DNA of 64,000 nucleotides from Poseidonibacter parvus. GTDB lineage: Bacteria; Campylobacterota; Campylobacteria; Campylobacterales; Arcobacteraceae. Shown here in pieces: positions 45,294-55,182 of the stretch (position 1 is its first letter; each line of letters begins with the position of its first letter). The stretch lies in assembly GCF_001956695.1 (NCBI RefSeq), contig NZ_CP019070.1, positions 1,054,001 through 1,118,000 of the forward strand, written 5' to 3'. Under the pieces are notes generated by a model. The model was not told the origin of the DNA. It worked only from the letters and a program-made list of their open reading frames with translations, and did not search any database. The position numbers and the translations under genes were made by a program.

Positions 45294-45964
45294 TATTTAA
45301 AATAGCTTCTGTTGATTCTCTTACAATAAATTTTGGAAATGAAATAAGTAAAGAAATTGCAAGTGATGTTCAAAAAGCTTATTTATCATTAAAAAGTTTG
45401 AATATTGAAGGAATAATTGAAATTATTCCTTCATATACAACTATATATATTTCATACGATGTTTTTAAATATGACTATTCTTCTTTATGTAAACTACTAG
45501 ATAATAGTATAGATTTAAATTATGAAGATAATAGTATAAAAAATATTATTAACATTGATGTTTATTATGGAAAAGAAGTAGGTTTAGATTTAGAAGATAT
45601 GAGTGTAAAGAAAAACCTTTCTATTAAAGAGATTATTCAAATACATACACAAAAAGAGTATGATGTTTATGCTATTGGTTTTGCACCAGGTTTCGGATTT
45701 TTAGCAAGTGTTGATGAACGAATTGCACTTCCTAGACTTTCAAGTCCAAGAAAAAGTGTTCCTAAAGGTTCAGTTGCAATTGCAGATAAGCAAACAGCTG
45801 TTTATCCTCAAAGTTCACCTGGGGGTTGGAATATTATTGGAAGAACTGCAATGGAACTATTTGATAAAAGTTTAAAAGAATTATCTCCTTTAAGTGTTGG
45901 AAGTAAAGTAAAGTTTAATTCAATAAGTAAAGAAGAATTTTTAGCTCAAGGTGGAATATTATGA
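45290..45964 (+). CDS. pxpB: 5-oxoprolinase subunit PxpB (KipI family)
   Basis: A 224-aa allophanate-hydrolase subunit 1-like protein with YAIGFAPGFGFLASVDERIALPRL and PRKSVPKGSVAIADKQTAVYPQSSPGGWNIIGRT. Partner of PxpC in the ATP-dependent 5-oxoprolinase. ATGA overlaps on both sides imply coupled translation. Confidence 0.94.
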   Translation: MIFKIASVDSLTINFGNEISKEIASDVQKAYLSLKSLNIEGIIEIIPSYTTIYISYDVFKYDYSSLCKLLDNSIDLNYEDNSIKNIINIDVYYGKEVGLDLEDMSVKKNLSIKEIIQIHTQKEYDVYAIGFAPGFGFLASVDERIALPRLSSPRKSVPKGSVAIADKQTAVYPQSSPGGWNIIGRTAMELFDKSLKELSPLSVGSKVKFNSISKEEFLAQGGIL

Positions 45965-46875
45965 GTTTAGAAGTAATAAATAACCCAATACTAGCAACCA
46001 TACAAGATAAAGGACGTTTTTTTTATTCTCATATTGGTGTTTCAAATTCAGGTGTATTAGATGAATATGCTTATTGTTATGCAAATAAAATTCTCTCAAA
46101 TAATTATGGAACTAATATAATAGAAATATCTTTTTCAAACGTAATCTTTAAAGCAAATGCTTCTACTATTATTGTAGTAACAGGTGCAAAATGTGAATTT
46201 TTTATTAATGATATTTTATGTAATTCTTGGCAATCTTATACTATTAAAAATGGTGATATTATTAAAATAGGGAAAATTCTAGAAGGTACTAGAGTTTACT
46301 TAGCTGTTAAAGATGGTTTTAATATTAAAAAAGTTTTTGGAAGTAATAGTACAACTATTAAAGAAGGACTTGGAGGGATAAATGCAGATAAACTTAAAAA
46401 AGGTGATATTTTAGAATTTAATTCCGCTTTTGAACAGATTACACAAAGATTAAATGATGAATATATTCCTAAGTATACTGATGAATTAGTTTTAAGAGTA
46501 ATTTTATGTGCTGAAGTTGACACTTTTGAACAAGAAGAAAAAGATAAATTTTTTCAAAATGATTATACTGTAACAAATGATTTTAATAGAATGGCTTGTA
46601 AGTTAAATGGAGAAAAAATAAGTAGTAATATTAACGGTATTATTTCTGAAGGAATAGGTTTTGGAACAATTCAAATACCAAGTGATGGGCAACCTATAAT
46701 ATTATTAAAAGAACGACAAACAATTGGTGGTTATCCAAGAATTGGAGCTGTATTTAGTTTAGATTGTTTTAAATTAGCGCAAGCCAAAGCAAATAGTAAA
46801 ATAAAATTTGAAGAAATTAGTATAAATGAAGCTCAAGAAAAGCTAAAAGATTTTTATAAATATTTTATTGAATAA
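45961..46875 (+). CDS. pxpC: 5-oxoprolinase subunit PxpC (KipA family)
   Basis: A 304-aa allophanate-hydrolase subunit 2-like protein with IQDKGRFFYSHIGVSNSGVLDEYAY, VTGAKCEFFIND and ERQTIGGYPRIGAV near the C-terminus. Forms the PxpBC module that phosphorylates 5-oxoproline. Third gene of pxpABC. Confidence 0.93.
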   Translation: MSLEVINNPILATIQDKGRFFYSHIGVSNSGVLDEYAYCYANKILSNNYGTNIIEISFSNVIFKANASTIIVVTGAKCEFFINDILCNSWQSYTIKNGDIIKIGKILEGTRVYLAVKDGFNIKKVFGSNSTTIKEGLGGINADKLKKGDILEFNSAFEQITQRLNDEYIPKYTDELVLRVILCAEVDTFEQEEKDKFFQNDYTVTNDFNRMACKLNGEKISSNINGIISEGIGFGTIQIPSDGQPIILLKERQTIGGYPRIGAVFSLDCFKLAQAKANSKIKFEEISINEAQEKLKDFYKYFIE

Positions 46876-46930
46876 ATTGAATTTATTTTTTATATGGTAA
46901 AATGTATTAATAATAATGCAAGGTGAAGCT

Positions 46931-47665
46931 ATGAATATTAAATTAAATTGCGACATGGGCGAGAGTTTTGGTATTTGGAAAATGGGAAATGATCAAGAAA
47001 TAATGCCTTTTATTGATATGGCAAACCTTGCTTGCGGATATCATGCAAGTGATGCTTTAACTATGAATAAATCAGTAGCCCTTGCAAAAGAATATAATGT
47101 TACAATTGGAGCACACCCCTCTTACCAAGATTTAGTAGGTTTTGGTAGACGTTCAATACTTTGTTCACTTGAAGAAATTAAATCTATTATTCTTTATCAG
47201 TTAGGTGCTTTATCAGCTTTTTGTAAAGCACATGGAACTGCTGTTTCTTATTTAAAACCTCATGGTGCATTGTATAATGATATGATGAAAGATGAAAATA
47301 TTTTAAAAGCAGTCTTAAGTGCAATCTCTTCTTTTGATAAAAATATCAAATTAATGGTTCTTTCAACTCCTAATAATGAAGCTTATAAACATACTGCACT
47401 TTTATATGGAATAAACTTACTTTTCGAAGTTTTTGCAGATAGAAACTATAATGATAATGGTACTTTAGTTTCAAGAGCAATGCCTAATGCGATGATTAAT
47501 GATGATTTAGAACTAGCACAAAGAATTATAAACTTGCGAGATAGAGGATATATAGAAACAATAAATAAAGAAAAACTTTTTATTGAAGCGAATACTATTT
47601 GTGTGCATGGCGATAACAAAAATGCATTAGGTTTTATTAAACTACTAAAAAAATCTCTTAATTAA
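46931..47665 (+). CDS. Second PxpA/LamB-YcsF paralog
   Basis: A 244-aa close paralog of the pxpA at 44556 with the same signature LNCDMGESFG, ANLACGYHASD, GAHPSYQDLVGFGRR, KPHGALYNDM and FADRNYNDNGTLVSR. I place the start at 46931, where the family begins (MNIKLNCD), after AAGGTG; an ATG at 46916 is less likely. It follows pxpC after 55 bp. A duplicate with a slightly different substrate, or dosage, are possible reasons. Confidence 0.93.
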   Translation: MNIKLNCDMGESFGIWKMGNDQEIMPFIDMANLACGYHASDALTMNKSVALAKEYNVTIGAHPSYQDLVGFGRRSILCSLEEIKSIILYQLGALSAFCKAHGTAVSYLKPHGALYNDMMKDENILKAVLSAISSFDKNIKLMVLSTPNNEAYKHTALLYGINLLFEVFADRNYNDNGTLVSRAMPNAMINDDLELAQRIINLRDRGYIETINKEKLFIEANTICVHGDNKNALGFIKLLKKSLN

Positions 47666-48465
47666 TTTTCTTCTTTTAGTTCATGAAATAGTGCTTCAAA
47701 AACTTCTTTTGATTCTTCATTATTTTTAAATCTAGATATAGCATAATTATAGTCTGCTCTTATTACTAAACCAGTCTTACTTTTTAGTGTTGTATTTTTT
47801 AATAATTGTTGTATATTAAAAATTAAATCTGATACCTCTTTTTTATTTTCATGATTAACAAAAATAAAAAATTTACTATCGAAGAATCTTGCTGTTTTAA
47901 AGCTTATCTTTTCTTCATTTAGTTTTTCTTTTATAAAATTATTTATAAATATAATTAGATTATTAGAAAGTAATTCTCCATATTCATTTTGTATATAGTC
48001 AAAGTCTATAACATCTATTATCACACAAATTCCATTATCTTTAAACTTTGAGTCTTTATCTAAAAATTTATTATATATCCATTTTCTATTGTAGCAAGTA
48101 GTTAAATCATCAACAAAAAGTTTTTTGTTTAAACTTTTTACTTCTTTTTCTAGTTTTACCATTTGTGAGTATATATCAGTAAGAGTATCAATATCTTTAT
48201 TAAGCAGTGCCTTTTGTGTTCCTTCAACTGCATTCTTTACTATTGAAGCATTTTTTTCTATAGAAAACATATATTCTTCAATAGAATTGAAATCTTCAAT
48301 TAGTATTTTATTTAATTCTTTTTCAAATGATGAATCTTCAAGGTTAACATCTAAAGTTCGTGCATTTTTATTAAACTTTTCAAAATAGATAGATGGCATA
48401 ATTACATCTTTATTTAATAAATCATTAATTGTTACATCAGTAATTTTTTTTAGTTGAATCTTCAT
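47662..48465 (-). CDS. Degenerate GGDEF-domain protein, 267 aa
   Basis: N-terminal region (about 1-115) is helical. The C-terminal 150 residues follow the diguanylate cyclase fold (LFVDDLTTCYNRKW, IIDVIDFDYIQNEYG), but the active-site GGDEF is replaced by FDSKF, so no cyclase activity is expected. It overlaps the EAL gene's stop by one base (TAATG), which suggests joint function in cyclic-di-GMP signalling, perhaps as regulatory partner. Confidence 0.8.
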   Translation of the reverse strand: MKIQLKKITDVTINDLLNKDVIMPSIYFEKFNKNARTLDVNLEDSSFEKELNKILIEDFNSIEEYMFSIEKNASIVKNAVEGTQKALLNKDIDTLTDIYSQMVKLEKEVKSLNKKLFVDDLTTCYNRKWIYNKFLDKDSKFKDNGICVIIDVIDFDYIQNEYGELLSNNLIIFINNFIKEKLNEEKISFKTARFFDSKFFIFVNHENKKEVSDLIFNIQQLLKNTTLKSKTGLVIRADYNYAISRFKNNEESKEVFEALFHELKEEN

Positions 48466-49685
48466 TATTTATCTCCAATTATTTCAGTTATTTCTACAGG
48501 TTTACTTATATAATAGCCTTGGGAATAATCTATGCCAATTGCTTTTACATATCTTAATATTTTTATATCACTAACAAATTCTGCAACTATTTTTATTTCT
48601 TGCTGTTTACAAAACTGAACAATACTTTTTATTAAGTTTAAGTAGATTTCTTCATCAATCTTTTTGATTAAAGAACCATCAATTTTTATATAGTCTACAT
48701 TCAAATTTAGTATATATTCATAATTTGAAAAACCAGTCCCAAAGTCATCAATTGCAATCTTTACATTATATTTTTTTACTTCTGAGATAAAATCATTAAC
48801 AATATTAAAGTTTGCTATTTTTTCGCTTTCTAAAATTTCTATTGTTAAATATTTACCAATATTATTTTTTCTTATTTTTGCAATTAATGATCTTTTTATA
48901 TTAGGATTTAAAATATCTGTATAATCAAGATTAATACTAATGTTTTTTTTGTATTTATTAATATAAAAAACAATTTTATCTATTAATAATTCCATTAGTT
49001 TTGTATATAATCGACATTTTTTAGATTTGTGAATAAATACATGAGGTAAAAGAATATTACCTTTCTTATCATATAACCGCATTAGTGCTTCATATTTTAT
49101 AATCTGTTCTGTTTTATTATCCATAATAGCTTGAAAATATGGTTCAACTAATTCATTTTCAATATTATAATTTAAAATATCAAGTAAATCTTCATTTATT
49201 GCTTCATTTTTGTAAAGATAAGAATCATAATACATATAATGAACAAAGTTTAATTTTGCTTGATGTAGTGCTTTTTCTGCATAAATTCTAATTAATTGAT
49301 CATCACTTTTTGAACAACCAATTGTAATATCAATATTTATATTTGCAGATTTATTATTCAATTTAAAAGGATGATTAATAACATGCTCAAAGATTAAGTT
49401 TTTGATTTCTAGAATTTCATCAATTGTAAAATCTTCATATATTGTTAATTCAAAGACGTCAGCATGGGTGTTTGTTAATTCTATTAATATTTTTTTATTA
49501 ATCTTTTTTCTTATTAAAGATGTGATTTTATTTTCTAATAGTTTTTTTAATTGTTTAATTATATAGTCACCATTTTGAAAATTATAAATGGCATTTATAT
49601 CTTTCATATATAAAATATCAATTAAGAAAAGTGTCTTAATATTATTTTTATTGAAAAATTTATATATATAATTTTGAAGTGACAA
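48465..49685 (-). CDS. Degenerate GGDEF plus EAL-domain protein, 406 aa
   Basis: An N-terminal GGDEF-like fold without a GGDEF motif (about 10-150) precedes an EAL domain (about 165-400). The phosphodiesterase residues are largely kept: YEALMRL, INLD, IEILES, IDDFGTGF, DYIKIDGS, VAEF and QGYYISKP. It may hydrolyse cyclic-di-GMP. Cytosolic; no membrane segment. First gene of the two-gene leftward operon. Confidence 0.87.
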   Translation of the reverse strand: MSLQNYIYKFFNKNNIKTLFLIDILYMKDINAIYNFQNGDYIIKQLKKLLENKITSLIRKKINKKILIELTNTHADVFELTIYEDFTIDEILEIKNLIFEHVINHPFKLNNKSANINIDITIGCSKSDDQLIRIYAEKALHQAKLNFVHYMYYDSYLYKNEAINEDLLDILNYNIENELVEPYFQAIMDNKTEQIIKYEALMRLYDKKGNILLPHVFIHKSKKCRLYTKLMELLIDKIVFYINKYKKNISINLDYTDILNPNIKRSLIAKIRKNNIGKYLTIEILESEKIANFNIVNDFISEVKKYNVKIAIDDFGTGFSNYEYILNLNVDYIKIDGSLIKKIDEEIYLNLIKSIVQFCKQQEIKIVAEFVSDIKILRYVKAIGIDYSQGYYISKPVEITEIIGDK

Positions 49686-49834
49686 AATATAGCCTTTAAT
49701 TAAAAAATAATGTTTAGGGATTGTATATTAAATTAACTTTAAGAAATGTAAAAAAAACATTATTTCTTGTAAAATTTATATATTTAATACTCTTTTTGAT
49801 AGAATCGCCTTAAATATCTTTAGGATTAAAAAAT

Positions 49835-50470
49835 ATGAAGAAAATAAATATAAAAAATATAGAACTAAACATTGATATGATACCACTTTTAGAATTAAAA
49901 GATGTAAATAATAAAATTATTATAGATATCGATGGTAATAAATATATAAATAAAGAAGTTCCAAAGAATAAAGCAATCATTTTTATTAATGATAACTATA
50001 TAAAAGATGAAAATACAAATGATATTAAATCATTATCAAATAGTTTATTTGAAAAATATAAACCAATAGTATCAGGAACAACTTGTAAAATAAAACCATT
50101 AAATAATTGGCAAAAGATTATTGGAATGAATAGAGAAAATATGCTTTATTTTGACCATCCAAGTGATGGAATTGAGATTTTTGAAGACTCTATTTTAGAA
50201 GAGTTCGGTTGGCATGCAGTTGCTTTAGAAATTGAATATAGAGATATTAGTGATTTTATTGAAGAGTATTGTGACGGAATTTTTCTTTGCTATGACAATG
50301 AAATCCAGTTTAATGGCTTTGCTATAGTTGATGATATAAATAAAGTGCGAGTACAGGTAAAAGAATTCATTATTAATAAGACAAAAGAAAATATAAAAAA
50401 TGATGAAGTTGATTTAGATGAAGATGATGCAATTGAAGCTTTAGAATTTTTTGGAATTGAGGCCAAATAA
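49835..50470 (+). CDS. Hypothetical acidic protein, 211 aa
   Basis: A soluble protein, strongly acidic near the C-terminus (NDEVDLDEDDAIEALEFFG). It contains NWQKIIGMNRENMLYFDHPSDGIEIFEDSILEEFGWHAVALE (around 95-135; parts given), which is not a motif I know. AGGAT precedes the ATG. Its stop overlaps the DedA start by one base, so both are co-translated. Function unknown. Confidence 0.8.
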   Translation: MKKINIKNIELNIDMIPLLELKDVNNKIIIDIDGNKYINKEVPKNKAIIFINDNYIKDENTNDIKSLSNSLFEKYKPIVSGTTCKIKPLNNWQKIIGMNRENMLYFDHPSDGIEIFEDSILEEFGWHAVALEIEYRDISDFIEEYCDGIFLCYDNEIQFNGFAIVDDINKVRVQVKEFIINKTKENIKNDEVDLDEDDAIEALEFFGIEAK

Positions 50471-51009
50471 TGGAAGAATTGATTAAAGACTGGGGATATT
50501 TAGCATTATTTGCCTACTCTTTTGGTGGAGGGTTTGTTGGTTTAATAATAGCAGGTGTTTTATCCTTTGCAGGTGATTTAAATATATATATTTCAATCGC
50601 AGTTGCTGCTACTTCAAACTTTTTAGGGGATCAGTTTTTATTTTTTCTTGCAAGAAAGAATAAATCTTATGCGAAAGATATGATGAAAAACTACGGAAGA
50701 AAGATTGCACTTGCACATTTAATGATGCGTAGATATGGATCTTTCGTAGTTTTTGTACAAAAATATGTTTATGGAATTAAAACATTAATTCCTCTTGCTA
50801 TGGGATTAACAAAATACTCATCAATTAAATTTACAATTTTTAATATTATTGCAACTATTATTTGGGCTTGTATTGTAGGATATGGTTCTTATGCTGCTGG
50901 TGAATATATTCTAGCAATAGCCGATGATTTTAAATATGTAGGAATTGGAATTGTTTTAGTAATTGTAATTGGAGTTTCATATATATTTAAAAGAATTGAT
51001 AAAAAATAG
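50470..51009 (+). CDS. DedA/SNARE-associated family membrane protein, 179 aa
   Basis: An integral membrane protein with a reentrant glycine-rich segment, the SNARE-associated motif region GDQFLFFLARKNKSYAKDMMKNYGRKIALAHLMMRRYGSFVVFVQKY(parts), and VYGIKTLIPLAMGLTKYS. DedA proteins are linked to lipid carrier recycling and envelope homeostasis. TAATG overlap with the preceding gene. Slightly short for the family. Confidence 0.85.
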   Translation: MEELIKDWGYLALFAYSFGGGFVGLIIAGVLSFAGDLNIYISIAVAATSNFLGDQFLFFLARKNKSYAKDMMKNYGRKIALAHLMMRRYGSFVVFVQKYVYGIKTLIPLAMGLTKYSSIKFTIFNIIATIIWACIVGYGSYAAGEYILAIADDFKYVGIGIVLVIVIGVSYIFKRIDKK

Positions 51010-51077
51010 ATAATTGAGTAAGATTTTTAATTATTTTAGTTATACTCTAAGAATTTAATTTCTTGGAGTAAAAAATC

Positions 51078-52784
51078 TTGCAATACGATGTATCTTATGA
51101 TAATGATAAAGCTCTTTATACTACAATTCTTAACAATACCACTGAGGGTATTATCATTGTTGATGAAAAAATTAGAATCATTGAATTAAATAAATCTTGC
51201 GAAGATATCACAGGATACTCCTTTAAAGAAGTAAAAAACAAAAATCCAAATATTTTTTCTTCAGAAACAATCTCCAGTGATAGATATAAAAAAATATGGA
51301 AGCAGATTTCTAAGAGTGGTTTTTGGATTGGTGAACTTCAGAATAGACATAAAAATGGAAATATCTATCCTATAATTATAAAAATCTATAAGTTTTATAA
51401 TAAAAAGTCAAAAAAACTTAATTACTTTGGAATATTTTCAGATATTTCATCACAAGAAAGAAAGAATGACAATTTATTACATTTAGCTTATCATGACCCT
51501 TTAACAAATCTTCCAAATAGACTTAAACTTGAAGCACAATTAGAATATGTTGTGAATAACTCTAAACGAAATAATTTACAATTTGCAATTTTATTTTTAG
51601 ACTTAGATGATTTTAAAATCATAAATGACACTTTAGGTCATTCAAGTGGTGATGAAGTTTTGATCTCCTTTGCAAATAAATTTAAAGAAATTATTAGAAC
51701 GAATGATATGATAGCAAGAGTTGGTGGAGATGAATTTATTGTAGTTTTAAGTGATATTTCTAACTATTTATTTATTGAAAGAGTTTGTAGTAAAATTTTA
51801 GCCCTAGTAAATAAACCATTTAATATTAATAATACTAGTTTTAATATAGGTGTTAGTATTGGAATTGCAGTTTATCCGCAAAATGCCGATAATTATAAAG
51901 ATTTAATTCATAATGCAGACTCGGCAATGTATTATGCAAAAAACAAAGGTAAAAATCATTTTAAATTTTATTCAAAACAAATGAATAAAAATCATAATTT
52001 TCAAGCTGAAAAAGAAATAGAACTTTTTAATGCTATTAAAAATGATGAATTCATTATTCACTTTCAACCAGAAATTGATCTTAAGACTAATAAAGTTTTT
52101 GCCTTAGAAGTTTTATCTAGATGGAAAAAAAATAATAAAGTAGTTATGCCTAATGATTTTATATCAGATTTAGATAATACAAATCATATAATAGAGTTTG
52201 AAAAACAAATCCTAATAAAAGCCTGTAAACAGTTAAAACTTTGGCAAGATAGAGATATCTATAATGGTGTTATTTCTATAAATATTTCTGGAAAACATCT
52301 AGAAACAGGTGATTTATATAAGCTAGTTGTAGATGTGTTGAAAAGTCACAAGTTAGAAGCAAAATACTTAGAATTAGAATTTAATGAGTATGATGTAATG
52401 AAAATATCAACAAAAACACTTTTTACATTAAATAATCTATCGGTATTGGGAGTTAGTTTATCTATAGATAATTTTGGAAAAGGTTTTTCTTCTTTTAATT
52501 ATTTAAGAGAATGCTCAATTTCAAAACTAAAAATTGATAAATCATACATTGATTCTTTAACAAAAGAAAATAATGATGAGGATATTGTTAAATCAATTAT
52601 TGATTTAGGTATTAATATGGGATTATCTGTAATTGCTGAAGGTATAGAAGTTCCTTTGCAAGATGAAATTATAAAGAAAAATTCATGTACTAAAGTTCAA
52701 GGCTTTTTTTATGCAAAACCAATGGATAGTAAAGAGTTTGAACATTGGTACAAAAATTTCAATCAATTAAATATAAAAGCTTAA
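51078..52784 (+). CDS. PAS-GGDEF-EAL protein, 568 aa
   Basis: PAS domain (about 15-130) with N-TTEGIIIVDEKIRIIELN, an intact GGDEF domain (about 140-300; VGGDEFIVVL), and an EAL domain (about 315-560). The EAL motif reads EVL and the usual DDFG is DNFG, so phosphodiesterase activity may be lost, while cyclase activity is likely. TTG start after TTGGAG. Cytosolic; no membrane segment. The PAS may sense redox or oxygen. Confidence 0.88.
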   Translation: MQYDVSYDNDKALYTTILNNTTEGIIIVDEKIRIIELNKSCEDITGYSFKEVKNKNPNIFSSETISSDRYKKIWKQISKSGFWIGELQNRHKNGNIYPIIIKIYKFYNKKSKKLNYFGIFSDISSQERKNDNLLHLAYHDPLTNLPNRLKLEAQLEYVVNNSKRNNLQFAILFLDLDDFKIINDTLGHSSGDEVLISFANKFKEIIRTNDMIARVGGDEFIVVLSDISNYLFIERVCSKILALVNKPFNINNTSFNIGVSIGIAVYPQNADNYKDLIHNADSAMYYAKNKGKNHFKFYSKQMNKNHNFQAEKEIELFNAIKNDEFIIHFQPEIDLKTNKVFALEVLSRWKKNNKVVMPNDFISDLDNTNHIIEFEKQILIKACKQLKLWQDRDIYNGVISINISGKHLETGDLYKLVVDVLKSHKLEAKYLELEFNEYDVMKISTKTLFTLNNLSVLGVSLSIDNFGKGFSSFNYLRECSISKLKIDKSYIDSLTKENNDEDIVKSIIDLGINMGLSVIAEGIEVPLQDEIIKKNSCTKVQGFFYAKPMDSKEFEHWYKNFNQLNIKA

Positions 52785-52828
52785 GTTTAGATATAATATC
52801 AAAAAATTATAATAAAAAAGGCTTTATC

Positions 52829-54217
52829 ATTTCTACAAATATAAAAGAAGATGAAAAATTCTCAAAATTAAAACTTCCAGAAGAGTTCTTAAAAAACCTT
52901 GAATCTTTAGGTTTTGACAAAATGACAGAAATTCAAGCAAAATCTTTACCTTCACTTTTAGATGAAAAAGATGTAATTGCACAAGCAAAAACAGGTTCAG
53001 GAAAAACTGTTGCTTTTTCTATTCCTATTGTTCAAAAACTTGATGTAAAAAGATTTAGAATACAATCAATAGTTCTTGCACCTACACGTGAACTTGCTAA
53101 TCAAATTGCAATTGAAATTAGAAAACTATCACGACATATTCATAATGTAAAAGTTCTTACACTTTGTGGCGGAGTTGCATATAGACCTCAAGTATCATCA
53201 CTTTTTCATGGAGCACATATAATTGTTGGAACTCCAGGAAGAATTTTAAAGCATATAAATGAAGAGAATATCAATTTAAATGAAGTTAATACTTTAGTTC
53301 TAGATGAAGCTGATAAAATGCTTGATATGGGTTTTTTAGAAGATATTGGACTTATTATTGATACACTTCCAAAAAATAGACAATCTATGCTATTTTCTGC
53401 AACATACCAAGAAAATATTGATAATTTAGCTAAGTTTGTTACAAAAAATCCATTAAATGTAAAAAATGAAAATGAAGAAAAAACTATAATTGATCAAAAG
53501 CTTTATGAAACAAATCAAGATGCAAAAACATCGATTATTCCTTCTTTAATCTCATCAAATAAAGCAAAATCTGTGATTATTTTTTGTAATACAAAAATAC
53601 AATGTGATGCTTTAAGTGATGATTTATATGACTTAGGACTTGATGTATTAACTCTTCATTCTGATTTAGAACAAAAGCAAAGAGATGAAACAATTATCTT
53701 TTTCTCAAATAAATCTTATCCTATTTTAATTGCAACTGATGTAGCCTCAAGAGGTTTACATATTGATGATATTGATTTAGTAATCAATTATGATATTGCA
53801 AGAGATTTAGAAACGCATACACATAGAATTGGCCGAACTGCAAGAGCAGGGAAGGGTGGTTTAGCTATTTCTTTATTTACAATTGATGATGAGGATAAAA
53901 TAGAAGATTTAAAAGCTGATTTTGATAACTTGCAGTTTGAAAGAGTCGAACACTTAGATGATGATTTATCATATAAAATTGATAGTGATTACAGAACACT
54001 GTTTATAAATGGTGGAAAAAAACAAAAAGTAAGAGCAGGTGATATTTTAGGAGCCCTTACAGCAGGTGTTGGACTTGCTAAAGATGATATAGGAAAAATA
54101 AACTCTCTAGATTTTTGCTCTTATGTAGCAGTAAAAAAAGAAGTAGTGAAAAAAGCTTTAGATGGTTTAAGTAATGGTAGAATTAAAGGTAAATACTTTA
54201 AGATTTATGAAAAATAA
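52829..54217 (+). CDS. DEAD-box RNA helicase (DbpA-like), apparent ATT start
   Basis: Helicase core motifs: GFDKMTEIQ (Q), AQAKTGSGKT (Walker A), PTREL, TPGR, DEAD, SAT, then HRIGRTARAG in domain 2. The C-terminal region (KIDSDYRTLFINGGKKQKVRAGDILGALTAGVG) is the DbpA RNA-binding domain that targets 23S rRNA. The core begins FSKLKLPEEFLKNL with no canonical start just before it. ATT at 52829, 7 bases after AAGG, fits; a TTG at 52745 inside the previous gene has no ribosome site. 462 aa from ATT. Confidence 0.88.
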   Translation: MSTNIKEDEKFSKLKLPEEFLKNLESLGFDKMTEIQAKSLPSLLDEKDVIAQAKTGSGKTVAFSIPIVQKLDVKRFRIQSIVLAPTRELANQIAIEIRKLSRHIHNVKVLTLCGGVAYRPQVSSLFHGAHIIVGTPGRILKHINEENINLNEVNTLVLDEADKMLDMGFLEDIGLIIDTLPKNRQSMLFSATYQENIDNLAKFVTKNPLNVKNENEEKTIIDQKLYETNQDAKTSIIPSLISSNKAKSVIIFCNTKIQCDALSDDLYDLGLDVLTLHSDLEQKQRDETIIFFSNKSYPILIATDVASRGLHIDDIDLVINYDIARDLETHTHRIGRTARAGKGGLAISLFTIDDEDKIEDLKADFDNLQFERVEHLDDDLSYKIDSDYRTLFINGGKKQKVRAGDILGALTAGVGLAKDDIGKINSLDFCSYVAVKKEVVKKALDGLSNGRIKGKYFKIYEK

Positions 54218-54223
54218 CGATTC

Positions 54224-54249
54224 AATAGTTAGCCAAAAGGCTAACTATT
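54224..54249. terminator. Terminator hairpin between DEAD-box and mscS genes
   Basis: AATAGTTAGCC and GGCTAACTATT form an 11-bp stem with loop AAAA between convergent genes. Confidence 0.85.
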
Positions 54250-55072
54250 ATGAATCTTGATTGATAATATGTACATCTCTTTGTGGGAAAGGAATTGATA
54301 TATTTGCTGCATCTAATGCATTTTTAATATCTTCTCTTACACCAAAATAAACATCCCAATAATCATCAGTATTACACCAAGGCATTACAAGTAAATTAAC
54401 TGAAGAATCAGCTAATGCATTTACTCCAACTGCACAAGCAGGGTCTTTTAATACTTTGTCATTTTTAGCAATTGTATCAAGTATTACTTTTTTAGCATCA
54501 GCTATATTACTATCATAAGAAATACCAATTTCCATATCAACTCTAATAGTACCATTTGCAGTTACATTTGTAATTGAGTTAGAAGAAACTGCTGAGTTTG
54601 GTAAAATTACTGTTTTATTTTGGAACGTTGTTAAAACAGTATTAAAGATTTGAATTTCTTTAACAATTCCTAATTGACCTTGTGATTCAATTAAATCACC
54701 AATTTTATAAGGTCTAAATACTAATAATAATACTCCTCCTGCAAAGTTTGCAAGTGAACCTTGTAATGCTAAACCAATAGCTAAACCAGCAGCACCCAGA
54801 ACAGCTACAAATGAAGTAGTAGCAATTCCTACCATTGAAGCAACAGAGATAAATAGTAATATCTTTAATCCCCATGATGTTAAACTTTGTAAAAACGGAA
54901 TTAAAGTTTCATCTGTTTTTGAAGCAACTAATGCTTTACCTAATACTTTTGTTACTGCACTAATAATCCATAGTCCAATGATTAATGTTACAATTGCAAG
55001 TGCAAGCTTAGGTGCATATTCCATTGTTAAATTAACCGCAGTTGATGCGTATTTTTCCATATCCATTTCCAT
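54248..55072 (-). CDS. mscS: Small-conductance mechanosensitive channel MscS
   Basis: A 274-aa protein with three N-terminal transmembrane helices, pore helix GAAGLAIGLALQGSLANFAGGVLLLVFRPYKIGD (about 92-125; part shown), then the beta-domain. Releases solutes during hypo-osmotic shock, complementary to the betaine uptake locus. AAGGA precedes the ATG. Confidence 0.94.
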   Translation of the reverse strand: MEMDMEKYASTAVNLTMEYAPKLALAIVTLIIGLWIISAVTKVLGKALVASKTDETLIPFLQSLTSWGLKILLFISVASMVGIATTSFVAVLGAAGLAIGLALQGSLANFAGGVLLLVFRPYKIGDLIESQGQLGIVKEIQIFNTVLTTFQNKTVILPNSAVSSNSITNVTANGTIRVDMEIGISYDSNIADAKKVILDTIAKNDKVLKDPACAVGVNALADSSVNLLVMPWCNTDDYWDVYFGVREDIKNALDAANISIPFPQRDVHIINQDS

Positions 55073-55182
55073 GTAATAATCCTTTTTATGTATTAAATAA
55101 TAATATATGAAATTATAGTGAAATTAATGTGTAACATTATTAAGTTATGATAAAATCTCAAAATTTTTAAAAAAGGAATAAA

